A stretch of 64,000 nucleotides of DNA from Pseudomonas sp. Seg1 (GTDB taxonomy: Bacteria > Pseudomonadota > Gammaproteobacteria > Pseudomonadales > Pseudomonadaceae), in assembly GCF_018326005.1 (NCBI RefSeq), contig NZ_AP021903.1:1118001-1182000 (forward strand), given 5' to 3'. A program made the position numbers and the translations under genes. The notes below the pieces were generated by a model that saw only the letters and a list, made by a program, of their open reading frames with translations, did not search any database and was not told the origin of the DNA. Every line of letters starts with the position of its first letter. Within the stretch, counting starts at the first letter, position 1. Shown here in pieces: positions 25,912 through 33,440 of this stretch.

Positions 25912-26931
25912 ATGTTTGCGCTCATGCAAAGCACTCGCCTGGAATCGCTGCACCTTAGCGTCGACCCGGTTTCCGGGTTGAAGGCGGTCATTGCCATCCA
26001 CAACAGTCGTCTCGGGCCAGCCCTGGGCGGATGTCGTTATCTTGCCTATCCCAATGATGAATCGGCGGTTGAAGACGCGATTCGCCTCGCTCAGGGCATG
26101 AGCTACAAAGCCGCGCTGGCGGGCCTGCCGCAGGGCGGTGGCGTCGCGGTGATCGTGCGCCCGGTGCATGTGGAAAATCGCGGCGCGCTGTTCGAAGCCT
26201 TCGGCCGTTGCATCGATCAGCTCGACGGCCGCTACATCACCGCCATCGACAGCGGCACCTCGGTGGCGGACATGGACTGCATTGCCCAGCAAACCCGGCA
26301 CGTCACCAGCACCACCTCGGCGGGGGATCCCGCGCCGCATGCGGCCATGGGCGTGTTCACCGGAATTCGCGCCACGGCGATGGCGCGGTTGGGCAGCGAC
26401 AATCTGGAAGGCTTGCGCGTGGCGATCCAGGGTCTGGGTAATGTCGGTTACGCGCTGGCCGAGCAACTGCATGCAGCCGGGGCTGAATTGCTGGTCAGCG
26501 ACATCGACCACGGCAAGGTGCAACTGGCAATGGAACAGCTCAATGCGCACCCGATCGCCAACGATGCGTTGCTCAGCACGCCGTGTGACATTCTCGCGCC
26601 GTGTGGATTGGGTGGGGTGCTCAACAGTCACACGGTCACGCAACTGCGTTGCTCGGCAGTGGCCGGGTCGGCCAATAATCAGCTGACGCATCTGGATGTC
26701 GCCGATCAGCTGGAGCGGCGTGGCATTCTTTATGCGCCGGACTATGTGATCAATGCCGGGGGCCTGATTTATGTCTCGCTGAAACATCGCGGCGAGGAAT
26801 TGCCCACGATAACTGCACACCTCTCGAAAATCAGTTCGCGGCTGACCGAGGTATTCGCCCATGCGCAGGCGGAGAAACGTTCGCCGGCGCGGGTGGCGGA
26901 TGAGTTGGCGGAAAAGGTTTTGTATCGCTGA
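25912..26931 (+). CDS. Leu/Glu/Phe/Val dehydrogenase family protein, catalytic Lys replaced
   Basis: A 339-residue member of the leucine-dehydrogenase family, which normally deaminates branched-chain amino acids with NAD. The N-terminal dimerisation domain contains LGPALGGCRYL and the substrate-binding Lys in MSYKAALAG. The C-terminal NAD domain has the motif GLGNVGYALAEQL. In the family the next motif reads GGGKAVI, with the Lys needed for catalysis; here it reads GGGVAVI (codon GTC). Two base changes are needed from a Lys codon, so this is not a simple error. The protein may be inactive, regulatory, or use another residue. The upstream 180 bp show no operon partner. Confidence 0.85.
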   Translation: MFALMQSTRLESLHLSVDPVSGLKAVIAIHNSRLGPALGGCRYLAYPNDESAVEDAIRLAQGMSYKAALAGLPQGGGVAVIVRPVHVENRGALFEAFGRCIDQLDGRYITAIDSGTSVADMDCIAQQTRHVTSTTSAGDPAPHAAMGVFTGIRATAMARLGSDNLEGLRVAIQGLGNVGYALAEQLHAAGAELLVSDIDHGKVQLAMEQLNAHPIANDALLSTPCDILAPCGLGGVLNSHTVTQLRCSAVAGSANNQLTHLDVADQLERRGILYAPDYVINAGGLIYVSLKHRGEELPTITAHLSKISSRLTEVFAHAQAEKRSPARVADELAEKVLYR

Positions 26932-26936
26932 AACGT

Positions 26937-27013
26937 AAAAGATCGCAGCCTGCGGCAGCTCCTACAGGGCAAACGTATTCCAATGTAGGAGCTGCCGCAG
27001 GCTGCGATCTTTT
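26937..27013. terminator. Perfect 30-bp inverted repeat between convergent genes
   Basis: The arms at 26937-26966 and 26984-27013 are exact reverse complements with a 17-base spacer. Each arm is itself a REP-like TGTAGGAGCTGCCGCAGGCT unit, and each ends in a TTTT run on the outer side. That gives a bidirectional terminator for the dehydrogenase gene and yebG. Confidence 0.85.
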
Positions 27014-27026
27014 AATGGGTCAGTGA

Positions 27027-27365
27027 TTACTTTGCAGCTTTCGCCGCTTTTGCAGGTTTGACCGGCGCTTCAGCCGGTTCTGCCGCATCGGCAACGTCAG
27101 CCACTGGCTCTGCCGGGGCATTGATCAGCTCCGACAGTGCATCAGGCTGGCTCTTGAACGCCTTGGCAAATACATCGCGATTCTTCGCCATGTAGATCCC
27201 GACTTCTTCAACCTGCTGCTCGTTCAGCGACGGCACGGCTTTTTGCAACACTTCGGACAGCATCTCGGCCAGTTCGAGCATTTTGTCATGACGGTCAGCT
27301 TCGGCTTTATCCATGAACAAGCGCTCCAGATCTCGGCTGCTGCGGTATACCACTTCGACGGCCAT
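27027..27365 (-). CDS. yebG: YebG family DNA-damage-inducible protein
   Basis: A 112-residue protein. The first ~75 residues match YebG (MAVEVVYRSSRDLERLFMDK start). The rest is a low-complexity Ala/Pro/Lys tail (EAPVKPAKAAKAAK). YebG is part of the SOS regulon in enterobacteria; its molecular role is unknown. A perfect LexA box lies 44 bp upstream of the start codon. Confidence 0.92.
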   Translation of the reverse strand: MAVEVVYRSSRDLERLFMDKAEADRHDKMLELAEMLSEVLQKAVPSLNEQQVEEVGIYMAKNRDVFAKAFKSQPDALSELINAPAEPVADVADAAEPAEAPVKPAKAAKAAK

Positions 27366-27408
27366 TCACCACCTCACATGCCTTCACATTTAGTTGTCTT
27401 TGCGACTA

Positions 27409-27424
27409 CTGTATCTATATACAG
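27409..27424 (-). promoter_or_regulatory. LexA (SOS) box of yebG
   Basis: CTGTATCTATATACAG is a perfect match to the CTGT-N8-ACAG LexA consensus, positioned 44 bp upstream of yebG in the expected promoter region. SOS induction of yebG is inferred. Confidence 0.9.
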
Positions 27425-27664
27425 CGAAAAGGATAAGCGAATCCCTGCGCTTTGGGTAGCGGCTTTTCAATGTAGACCGGATTTGAAGTTTGTCAGCCTC
27501 GTCGAACGTTGGCCGCACGCGGTGCGACCAAACGCCACGGCGCGGGTTTTGCGGCGGCTCGCCATGATGGCGTGGCCTCTTTTCTGCATGAAACTGCAAA
27601 CGTGCAGAAAAACCGTCACGTCCAACACGCATCATCCGCTCGAATCGGGCTAAGGAACTTCATC

Positions 27665-28165
27665 GTGAAAATAAACTGGGCCGAGAAACTGCGGCAAAAC
27701 GTGCATCAACTGGCCGAGTCCCTGGGTAACCTGTTCGTCGAGACCTTCCACTATCTGGCGCTGTTCGCCATCGGTGCGGTCACGGCGTGGGCGGCGGTGA
27801 TGGAGTTTCTCGGGATGCTCGAGGAAGGCCACATCAAGATCGATGACATTCTTTTGCTGTTCATCTATCTGGAACTGGGCGCAATGGTCGGGATTTATTT
27901 CAAGACCAACCACATGCCGGTGCGCTTCCTGATTTACGTGGCGATCACCGCGCTTACGCGCCTGCTCATTTCCAACGTCTCGCACCACAACCCGCCGGAC
28001 ATGGGCATCATCTACCTGTGCGGCGGAATTCTGCTGCTGGCGGTGTCGATTCTGGTGGTGCGTTATGCCTCGTCGCAATTTCCTTCGGTGAAGATCGAAC
28101 ACCCGCAACGCAAGATCGGTACGGGGTCCGGTGAGCATCCTGAGGTGGAAAAGGGCGAACTCTAA
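27665..28165 (+). CDS. psiE: PsiE family phosphate-starvation-inducible membrane protein
   Basis: A 166-residue inner-membrane protein with four hydrophobic segments. FVETFHYLALFAIGAVTAWA and the later FKTNHMPVRFLIYVAITALT fit PsiE. The start is GTG 27665 with a weak AAGGA upstream; a longer in-frame extension to 27509 has no support. Its stop overlaps by 4 bp the stop of the convergent DUF3509 gene. Its function beyond the phosphate-starvation link in E. coli is unknown. Confidence 0.88.
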   Translation: MKINWAEKLRQNVHQLAESLGNLFVETFHYLALFAIGAVTAWAAVMEFLGMLEEGHIKIDDILLLFIYLELGAMVGIYFKTNHMPVRFLIYVAITALTRLLISNVSHHNPPDMGIIYLCGGILLLAVSILVVRYASSQFPSVKIEHPQRKIGTGSGEHPEVEKGEL

Positions 28166-28479
28166 AGCCCGGCCACTTGCCGTGGCTGGCCTTTGAGCAG
28201 CGGCGGTGGCGGGGTCATTCCGTCGCCGCTGGTCATCGCTTCGAGAATCGCCATGGCACTGTGGCCCTGCTCGATGGCGATACCGAACTGAATGCTCTGC
28301 ACCAGCAGTTTGAGGCGTTTGGGATTGTTGCGCTGTTCGGCGCTGATCATCCGTTTGGCCACGATCCGGCCGCCGTTGGACAGGGTCAGCATGATGCTGC
28401 CGTCCAGGCCCTGAATGCTCAGATTGATCTGATAGTCCGGCGCGAAGGCATCGGTAATGATCTGAAAAGGATTGTCCAT
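28162..28479 (-). CDS. DUF3509 family protein
   Basis: A 105-residue small cytoplasmic protein matching DUF3509, a Pseudomonas-enriched family of unknown role. The sequence shows a beta-rich first half (QINLSIQGLDGSIMLTL) and a helical second half with AEQRNNPKRLKLLVQSIQFG. It is monocistronic and convergent with psiE. Confidence 0.8.
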   Translation of the reverse strand: MDNPFQIITDAFAPDYQINLSIQGLDGSIMLTLSNGGRIVAKRMISAEQRNNPKRLKLLVQSIQFGIAIEQGHSAMAILEAMTSGDGMTPPPPLLKGQPRQVAGL

Positions 28480-28583
28480 GATGCGTCACCGCCTGATTGA
28501 ACGTGCAGTTGTTGACCGGCCGGGATCGGGTTGGTTCGCCAAACCGGATCATCGGCCATTCCGTGGTCTGTATCGTTGCTTCA

Positions 28584-28617
28584 TGTAGGAGCTGCCGAAC
28601 CTGCGGCAACTCCTACA
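28584..28617. repeat. Single REP hairpin, TGTAGGAGCTGCCG class
   Basis: One imperfect palindrome (TGTAGGAG...CTCCTACA) in the gap between the DUF3509 gene and sdaC. Confidence 0.75.
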
Positions 28618-28670
28618 GGGGATGTAGCAAGGGACATGCCGGGAAAATTGTCGAACAACGAAACCGGACA

Positions 28671-28700
28671 AAAACAAGGCGAGCCCATGGCTCGCCTTGT
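28671..28700 (-). terminator. Intrinsic terminator of sdaC
   Basis: A long perfect stem (ACAAGGCGAGCC with GGCTCGCCTTGT, 3-base loop) is followed on the minus strand by a T-run, 17 bp after the sdaC stop. Confidence 0.8.
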
Positions 28701-28716
28701 TCATTTACGGGCCGTT

Positions 28717-30018
28717 TCAGGGCACGACCGAGAAGATGATCGCTGACAGTGCAATCAGGCCGATCAGCACGACAAACACGTTGGAGGCCTGACCCGAATA
28801 CTGGCGCAAGGCTGGCACACGGCGGATGGCGTACATCGGCATCAGGAACAACAGGCAGGCAATCACCGGGCCGCCGAGGTTTTCGATCATGCCGAGGATG
28901 CTTGGGTTGAATGTCGCCACAGCCCAGCAACTGAGGATCATGAACAGCGCGGTGGCACGATTGAGCCAGCTCGCCGACATCACTCGACCGCGACCGCGCA
29001 GGCTCTTCACGATCATGCCCTGGAAACCTTCGCTGGCGCCGATGTAGTGGCCGAGGAAGGACTTGGTGATCGCCACCAGCGCAATCAACGGCGCGGCGTA
29101 AGCGATGACCGGGGTCTGGAAGTGGTTGGCCAGGTACGACAGGATCGAAATGTTCTGTGCCTTGGCCGCCGCGAGGTCCGCTGGCGACAGCGCCAGCACG
29201 CAACTGAAGCAGAAGAACATTACCGTCACCACCATCATGCCGTGGGCCATGGCGAGGATGCCGCTGCTCTTGCGTTCGGCCTGCGCGCCGTAGCGCTGCT
29301 TCTGGTCAACCGCGAACGCCGAGATGATCGGCGAATGGTTGAACGAGAACACCATCACCGGGATCGCCAGCCACAATGTCTTGAGGAACACCGACATCGG
29401 CACGGCCTCTTGAGCACTGGCAAAGAATGCGCCGTTCCAGTTCGGGATCAGGCTGATTGCGAGCAGCAGCAACGCCGCGACGAACGGATAAACCAGCACG
29501 CTCATGGCTTTGACGATGACGCTCTGGCCGCAGCGCACAATGGCCATCAGACCCAGAATCAACGCCAGCGAGAGAATCGCCCGGGGTGGCGGGGCAATCT
29601 GCAACTGGTGTTCGAGGAAGCTGCTCAAGGTGTTGGTCAACGCCACGCTGTACACCAGCAGGATCGGGAAGATCGCGAAGAAATACAGCAGCGTGATCAG
29701 TTTGCCGGCACCGATGCCGAAGTGTTCTTCGACCACTTCGGTGATGTCCCCGGAACGCCCGGACAGCACGAATCGGGTCAGGCCACGGTGGGCAAAAAAC
29801 GTCATCGGGAACGCCAGCACGGCGAGAATCAGCAGCGGCCAGAAACCACCGACGCCAGCGTTGATCGGCAGGAACAGGGTGCCGGCACCGATGGCGGTGC
29901 CATACAGGCCAAGCATCCAGGTGGTGTCGAATTTGCTCCAGCCCTTGTGGGCGGTTTCTGTTTTGCCTGTGAGGTCTACAGCGGGATTTTCGGCAGCAGG
30001 TGTACGTACATCGGTCAT
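28717..30018 (-). CDS. sdaC: Serine/threonine transporter, HAAAP family
   Basis: A 433-residue, 11-helix amino acid permease of the hydroxy/aromatic amino acid family; it takes up L-serine with protons. The LGLYGTAIGAGTLFLPI segment in helix 1 and VFSFNHSPIISAF are typical of SdaC. ATG 30018 is preferred over the in-frame GTG 30054 because GAGG lies nine bases before it. It is 63 bp downstream of the serine ammonia-lyase gene on the same strand, so uptake and breakdown of serine are co-transcribed. Confidence 0.9.
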   Translation of the reverse strand: MTDVRTPAAENPAVDLTGKTETAHKGWSKFDTTWMLGLYGTAIGAGTLFLPINAGVGGFWPLLILAVLAFPMTFFAHRGLTRFVLSGRSGDITEVVEEHFGIGAGKLITLLYFFAIFPILLVYSVALTNTLSSFLEHQLQIAPPPRAILSLALILGLMAIVRCGQSVIVKAMSVLVYPFVAALLLLAISLIPNWNGAFFASAQEAVPMSVFLKTLWLAIPVMVFSFNHSPIISAFAVDQKQRYGAQAERKSSGILAMAHGMMVVTVMFFCFSCVLALSPADLAAAKAQNISILSYLANHFQTPVIAYAAPLIALVAITKSFLGHYIGASEGFQGMIVKSLRGRGRVMSASWLNRATALFMILSCWAVATFNPSILGMIENLGGPVIACLLFLMPMYAIRRVPALRQYSGQASNVFVVLIGLIALSAIIFSVVP

Positions 30019-30081
30019 CGGTATCGCCTCGTTATTATTTTTGCTCGGGCTCACGTGTTGCGGACAGTCAGGGAGTGCTCC

Positions 30082-31458
30082 TCAGCACTCCACCCAGCTC
30101 ACAGCCAGGCCGCCCCGTGAAGTCTCTTTGTATTTGTCGTGCATGTCGGCGCCGGTATCGCGCATGGTGCGGATCACCCGGTCGAGGGAAATAAAGTGGT
30201 TGCCGTCGCCGCGCAGCGCCATTTGCGTGGCGTTGATCGCTTTTACGGCGGCGATGGCGTTGCGCTCGATGCACGGCACCTGCACAAGTCCGCCGACCGG
30301 GTCGCAGGTCAGGCCGAGGTTATGTTCCAGGCCGATTTCGGCGGCGTTTTCCAATTGCTCCGGGGTGGCGCCCAGCACTTCGGCCAAGCCCGCAGCGGCC
30401 ATGGCGCACGCTGAACCGACCTCACCTTGGCAGCCGACTTCAGCGCCGGAGATCGAGGCATTTTTCTTACACAGAATGCCGACCGCCGCCGCACCCATGA
30501 AGAAGGCGACGACGTCATCGTCAGACGCGTCCGGGTTGAATTTCATGTAGTAGTGCAGAACCGCCGGAATAATCCCGGCCGCGCCGTTGGTCGGCGCAGT
30601 GACCATGCGCCCGCCCGCGGCGTTCTCTTCGTTGACGGCGAGGGCGAACAGGTTGACCCACTCCATCGCCGACAGCGTCGAACTGATGACATTCGGTTTG
30701 CCGATTTCCAACAGGCTGCGATGCAGTTTCGCCGCACGACGCGGCACATTCAGACCGCCGGGCAGGATGCCTTCGTGGCGCAGGCCTTGCTCGACACACT
30801 CGCGCATCACCGACCAGATGTGCAGCAAACCTTTACGGATTTCATCGTCGCTGCGCCAGGCCCGTTCGTTGGCCATCATCAGCTCGGACACTCGCAGACT
30901 GTGCTGTTTGCACAGCGACAGCAGCTCGGCGGCGCTGGAGAAATCGTAAGGCAACTCGACGTCGCCGGCCGGGGAGACGCCAGACTCGGCTTCCGCCGCT
31001 TCAATGATGAAACCGCCGCCGATCGAGTAGTACGTTTGCGTGAACAGCTCGGTGCTTTCGCCGAAGGCTGTCAGCGACATGGCGTTGGGGTGGTAGGGCA
31101 GGCTCTCGTCCAGCAGCAGGAGATCGTGCTGCCAGTCGAATGCAATCTCTCTTTGCCCGGCCAGGGACAGCAGACCGGTTTCGCGCAGTTGCTGAATTCG
31201 CGGGTCGATGGTCGACGGATCGATGCTGTCCGGCCATTCGCCCATCAGCCCCATGACCGTGGCGCGGTCGGTGGCATGGCCGACGCCGGTGGCTGATAGC
31301 GAACCGTACAAGCGGATTTCCACACGCTTCACGTCGAGCAGCAAATGCTGGTCGATCAGCGCCTGGGCGAAGGTCGCGGCGGCGCGCATCGGGCCAACGG
31401 TGTGGGAACTGGACGGACCGATGCCGACCTTGAATAAATCGAAAACACTGATAGCCAT
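30082..31458 (-). CDS. sdaA: L-serine ammonia-lyase, iron-sulfur
   Basis: A 458-residue single-chain enzyme converting L-serine to pyruvate and ammonia. The N-terminal beta subunit-like domain begins [20 protein letters not shown]. In the alpha domain, cysteines for the 4Fe-4S cluster are visible in [29 protein letters not shown] and VPCIERNA. It forms an operon with sdaC and is divergent from a LysR regulator gene (135 bp gap). Confidence 0.95.
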   Translation of the reverse strand: MAISVFDLFKVGIGPSSSHTVGPMRAAATFAQALIDQHLLLDVKRVEIRLYGSLSATGVGHATDRATVMGLMGEWPDSIDPSTIDPRIQQLRETGLLSLAGQREIAFDWQHDLLLLDESLPYHPNAMSLTAFGESTELFTQTYYSIGGGFIIEAAEAESGVSPAGDVELPYDFSSAAELLSLCKQHSLRVSELMMANERAWRSDDEIRKGLLHIWSVMRECVEQGLRHEGILPGGLNVPRRAAKLHRSLLEIGKPNVISSTLSAMEWVNLFALAVNEENAAGGRMVTAPTNGAAGIIPAVLHYYMKFNPDASDDDVVAFFMGAAAVGILCKKNASISGAEVGCQGEVGSACAMAAAGLAEVLGATPEQLENAAEIGLEHNLGLTCDPVGGLVQVPCIERNAIAAVKAINATQMALRGDGNHFISLDRVIRTMRDTGADMHDKYKETSRGGLAVSWVEC

Positions 31459-31593
31459 GCTAAAGCCTTACAAGCAATGGAGTGGGAATCGCCGCCATTT
31501 TTTGTAGGACAAGCGCAATGTCGGCGATACTGCCTACCTCGCTTCAACGTGACTAACGAAATTTCCTAAGTAAGCCTTTAGCAGGACTAAACA

Positions 31594-32541
31594 ATGAGTC
31601 GTCAATTGCATGCACAGACCTACGTCTGGCTGCAGGTGTTTTCCTGTGCCGCGCGGCACTTGTCGTTCACCCGTTGCGCCGAGGAACTGCACATCACCCC
31701 GGGGGCGGTCAGTCAGCAGATCCGCCAATTGGAGGAGCGCCTTGGCTTTCGCCTGTTTCATCGGCGCGCACGCGGTGTGGAGCTGAGCGCTGAAGGCCAG
31801 CGGCTAGCGATTACGGTCAATGAGGCGTACGGCAGCATTGACGCGGAATTGCGTCGGCTCGATGCCGGAATGATCAGCGGGATTTTGCGGGTGCGCTCGA
31901 TTCCGTCGTTCCTCAGCAAATGGCTGACGCCGCGCTTGCCACGCCTGCAACAGCGCTACCCGGACATCCAGTTGCGCCTGGTGGCCGAGGACAGCAGCGT
32001 GCCGTTGCACGAGGGCGACTTTGACCTGGCGATCGATCTGAACGACGGCAGCTACCCGGGACTGTTATCCACAGCCTTGCTCGATGAGCAGATTTTCCCG
32101 GTGTGCGCGCCGAGCTTGCTGCGTGGCCGCCCACCGCTGCACGGGCCGGCGGACCTGGTGCATTTCCCGTTGTTGCACGACATCACCGCCTGGCGTGGCA
32201 GTTACGAATATGCGGAGTGGGAGTTCTATCTCAACGCCATCGGCTTCGAAGGCGCCGACGTACGGCGTGGGCATACTTTCAATCGCAATCACCTGACCAT
32301 CGAAGCGGCGATTGCCGGCATGGGCGTGGCGATTGCGCGGCGCACGTTGCTCAACGATGAGCTGGAGCGGGGCACCTTGATTGTGCCGTTCGGGCTGTCG
32401 GTGCCCAACCACAAACGTTACGTTCTGCTCTATGCGCCGGGGGCGTTGAGCCATCCGGGCGTGCGGGCGGTGCATGACTGGCTGGTGGAGGAAGCGGGGA
32501 TTTTTCGCAGCTTGCACCCGTTGAATGACGGGCAATTGTGA
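31594..32541 (+). CDS. LysR-family (GcvA-like) regulator of serine genes
   Basis: A 315-residue LysR factor of the GcvA/DsdC-like subgroup. The HTH contains SFTRCAEELHITPGAVSQQI at about residues 25-44, followed by an effector domain. It is transcribed divergently from sdaA-sdaC, so it most likely activates them in response to serine or glycine. Confidence 0.88.
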   Translation: MSRQLHAQTYVWLQVFSCAARHLSFTRCAEELHITPGAVSQQIRQLEERLGFRLFHRRARGVELSAEGQRLAITVNEAYGSIDAELRRLDAGMISGILRVRSIPSFLSKWLTPRLPRLQQRYPDIQLRLVAEDSSVPLHEGDFDLAIDLNDGSYPGLLSTALLDEQIFPVCAPSLLRGRPPLHGPADLVHFPLLHDITAWRGSYEYAEWEFYLNAIGFEGADVRRGHTFNRNHLTIEAAIAGMGVAIARRTLLNDELERGTLIVPFGLSVPNHKRYVLLYAPGALSHPGVRAVHDWLVEEAGIFRSLHPLNDGQL

Positions 32542-32741
32542 GCAAATTTTGCAGGGTTGCGAGGCGACCCAACTCCCGACCTTACCAGTGACTTGCTTGG
32601 TTGTCCGGCTTTTTTTGCGAATGAATATTTATCTTTTTTCAGGGGTTGAAATGTTTGGCTGTCGGGCCGATTGTTGTAACCAAGAGGTCAGGAAAATATG
32701 TTTACGGCCTCTCGCGAGCTAGCTGAAATAAGGGATGAACT

Positions 32742-33149
32742 ATGCAAATCCAAGTCAACAGCGATAACCATATTCAAAGTAGTCAACGACTGGAGGAGTG
32801 GGTACGTACAACCATTGAGAGCACGCTCGAACGTTATGAAGAAGACCTGACCCGTGTCGAAGTCCATCTGAGCGACGAGAACGGTGACAAGCCAGGTCCC
32901 CATGACATGCGCTGCCAACTGGAAGCGCGGCCAAAAGGCCATCAACCGATTTCCGTGACCCACAAGGCCGATTCGCTGGAACAGGCGATCGACGGTGCAG
33001 CCGAAAAACTGGAGCACGCACTGGAGCACTTGTTTGGCAAACTGCGGGGCAAACCCCGTGCCGCCATTGTGCCATTTACCAGCAAGGCGAACGACGCGCT
33101 GCTGGAGGAAGAATTTCTGGAGAATGAACAGGCAGCGATCAACAGTTGA
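32742..33149 (+). CDS. HPF/RaiA family ribosome-associated protein
   Basis: A 135-residue protein matching the ribosome hibernation/stress family. RVEVHLSDENGDKPG and DMRCQLEARPKGHQPISV form the beta sheet, followed by an amphipathic helix and an acidic C-terminal tail. It is probably not the main Hpf, which normally sits beside rpoN. The start has GGGAT upstream and a rho-independent terminator follows, so it is monocistronic. The 200-bp gap before it holds no gene. Confidence 0.75.
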   Translation: MQIQVNSDNHIQSSQRLEEWVRTTIESTLERYEEDLTRVEVHLSDENGDKPGPHDMRCQLEARPKGHQPISVTHKADSLEQAIDGAAEKLEHALEHLFGKLRGKPRAAIVPFTSKANDALLEEEFLENEQAAINS

Positions 33150-33178
33150 TCCGCTGATTCCATAAGCCACCCAATGAG

Positions 33179-33207
33179 AACGGGCCTGCGCAAGCAGGCC
33201 CGTTTTT
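33179..33207 (+). terminator. Intrinsic terminator after HPF-family gene
   Basis: A 9-bp perfect stem CGGGCCTGC closed by a GCAA tetraloop is followed by TTTTT, 30 bp after the stop codon. Confidence 0.9.
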
Positions 33208-33245
33208 GTTCGTGTGGCTGGATGGTTTTTGGGTATGGCATGAGA

Positions 33246-33436
33246 AAGCAGCCCCTCACCCCAGCCCTCTCCCGGTGGGAGAGGGGGTCGACCGAGGTGT
33301 CTGAAGAGGTGCGTCGACCTGAAAGACCGAGTCGATTCTGGATTCCGCACAGTACTTTCAGGTCGGTATATTTCTCAAGCATCCCCCAATCAGTCCCCTC
33401 TCCCTCGGGGAGAGGGTTAGGGTGAGGGGCTTTTCA
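33246..33436. repeat. Inverted repeat with CCCTCACCC and CCCTCTCCC arms
   Basis: The arms (CCCCTCACCC...CCCTCTCCCGGTGGGAGAGGG and its counterpart CCCTCTCCCTCGGGGAGAGGG...GGGTGAGGGGC) flank about 100 bp. Each arm contains its own short hairpin. This element type is scattered through proteobacterial genomes and has no coding potential. It ends a few bases from the fecA stop. Confidence 0.8.
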
Positions 33437-33440
33437 AACC

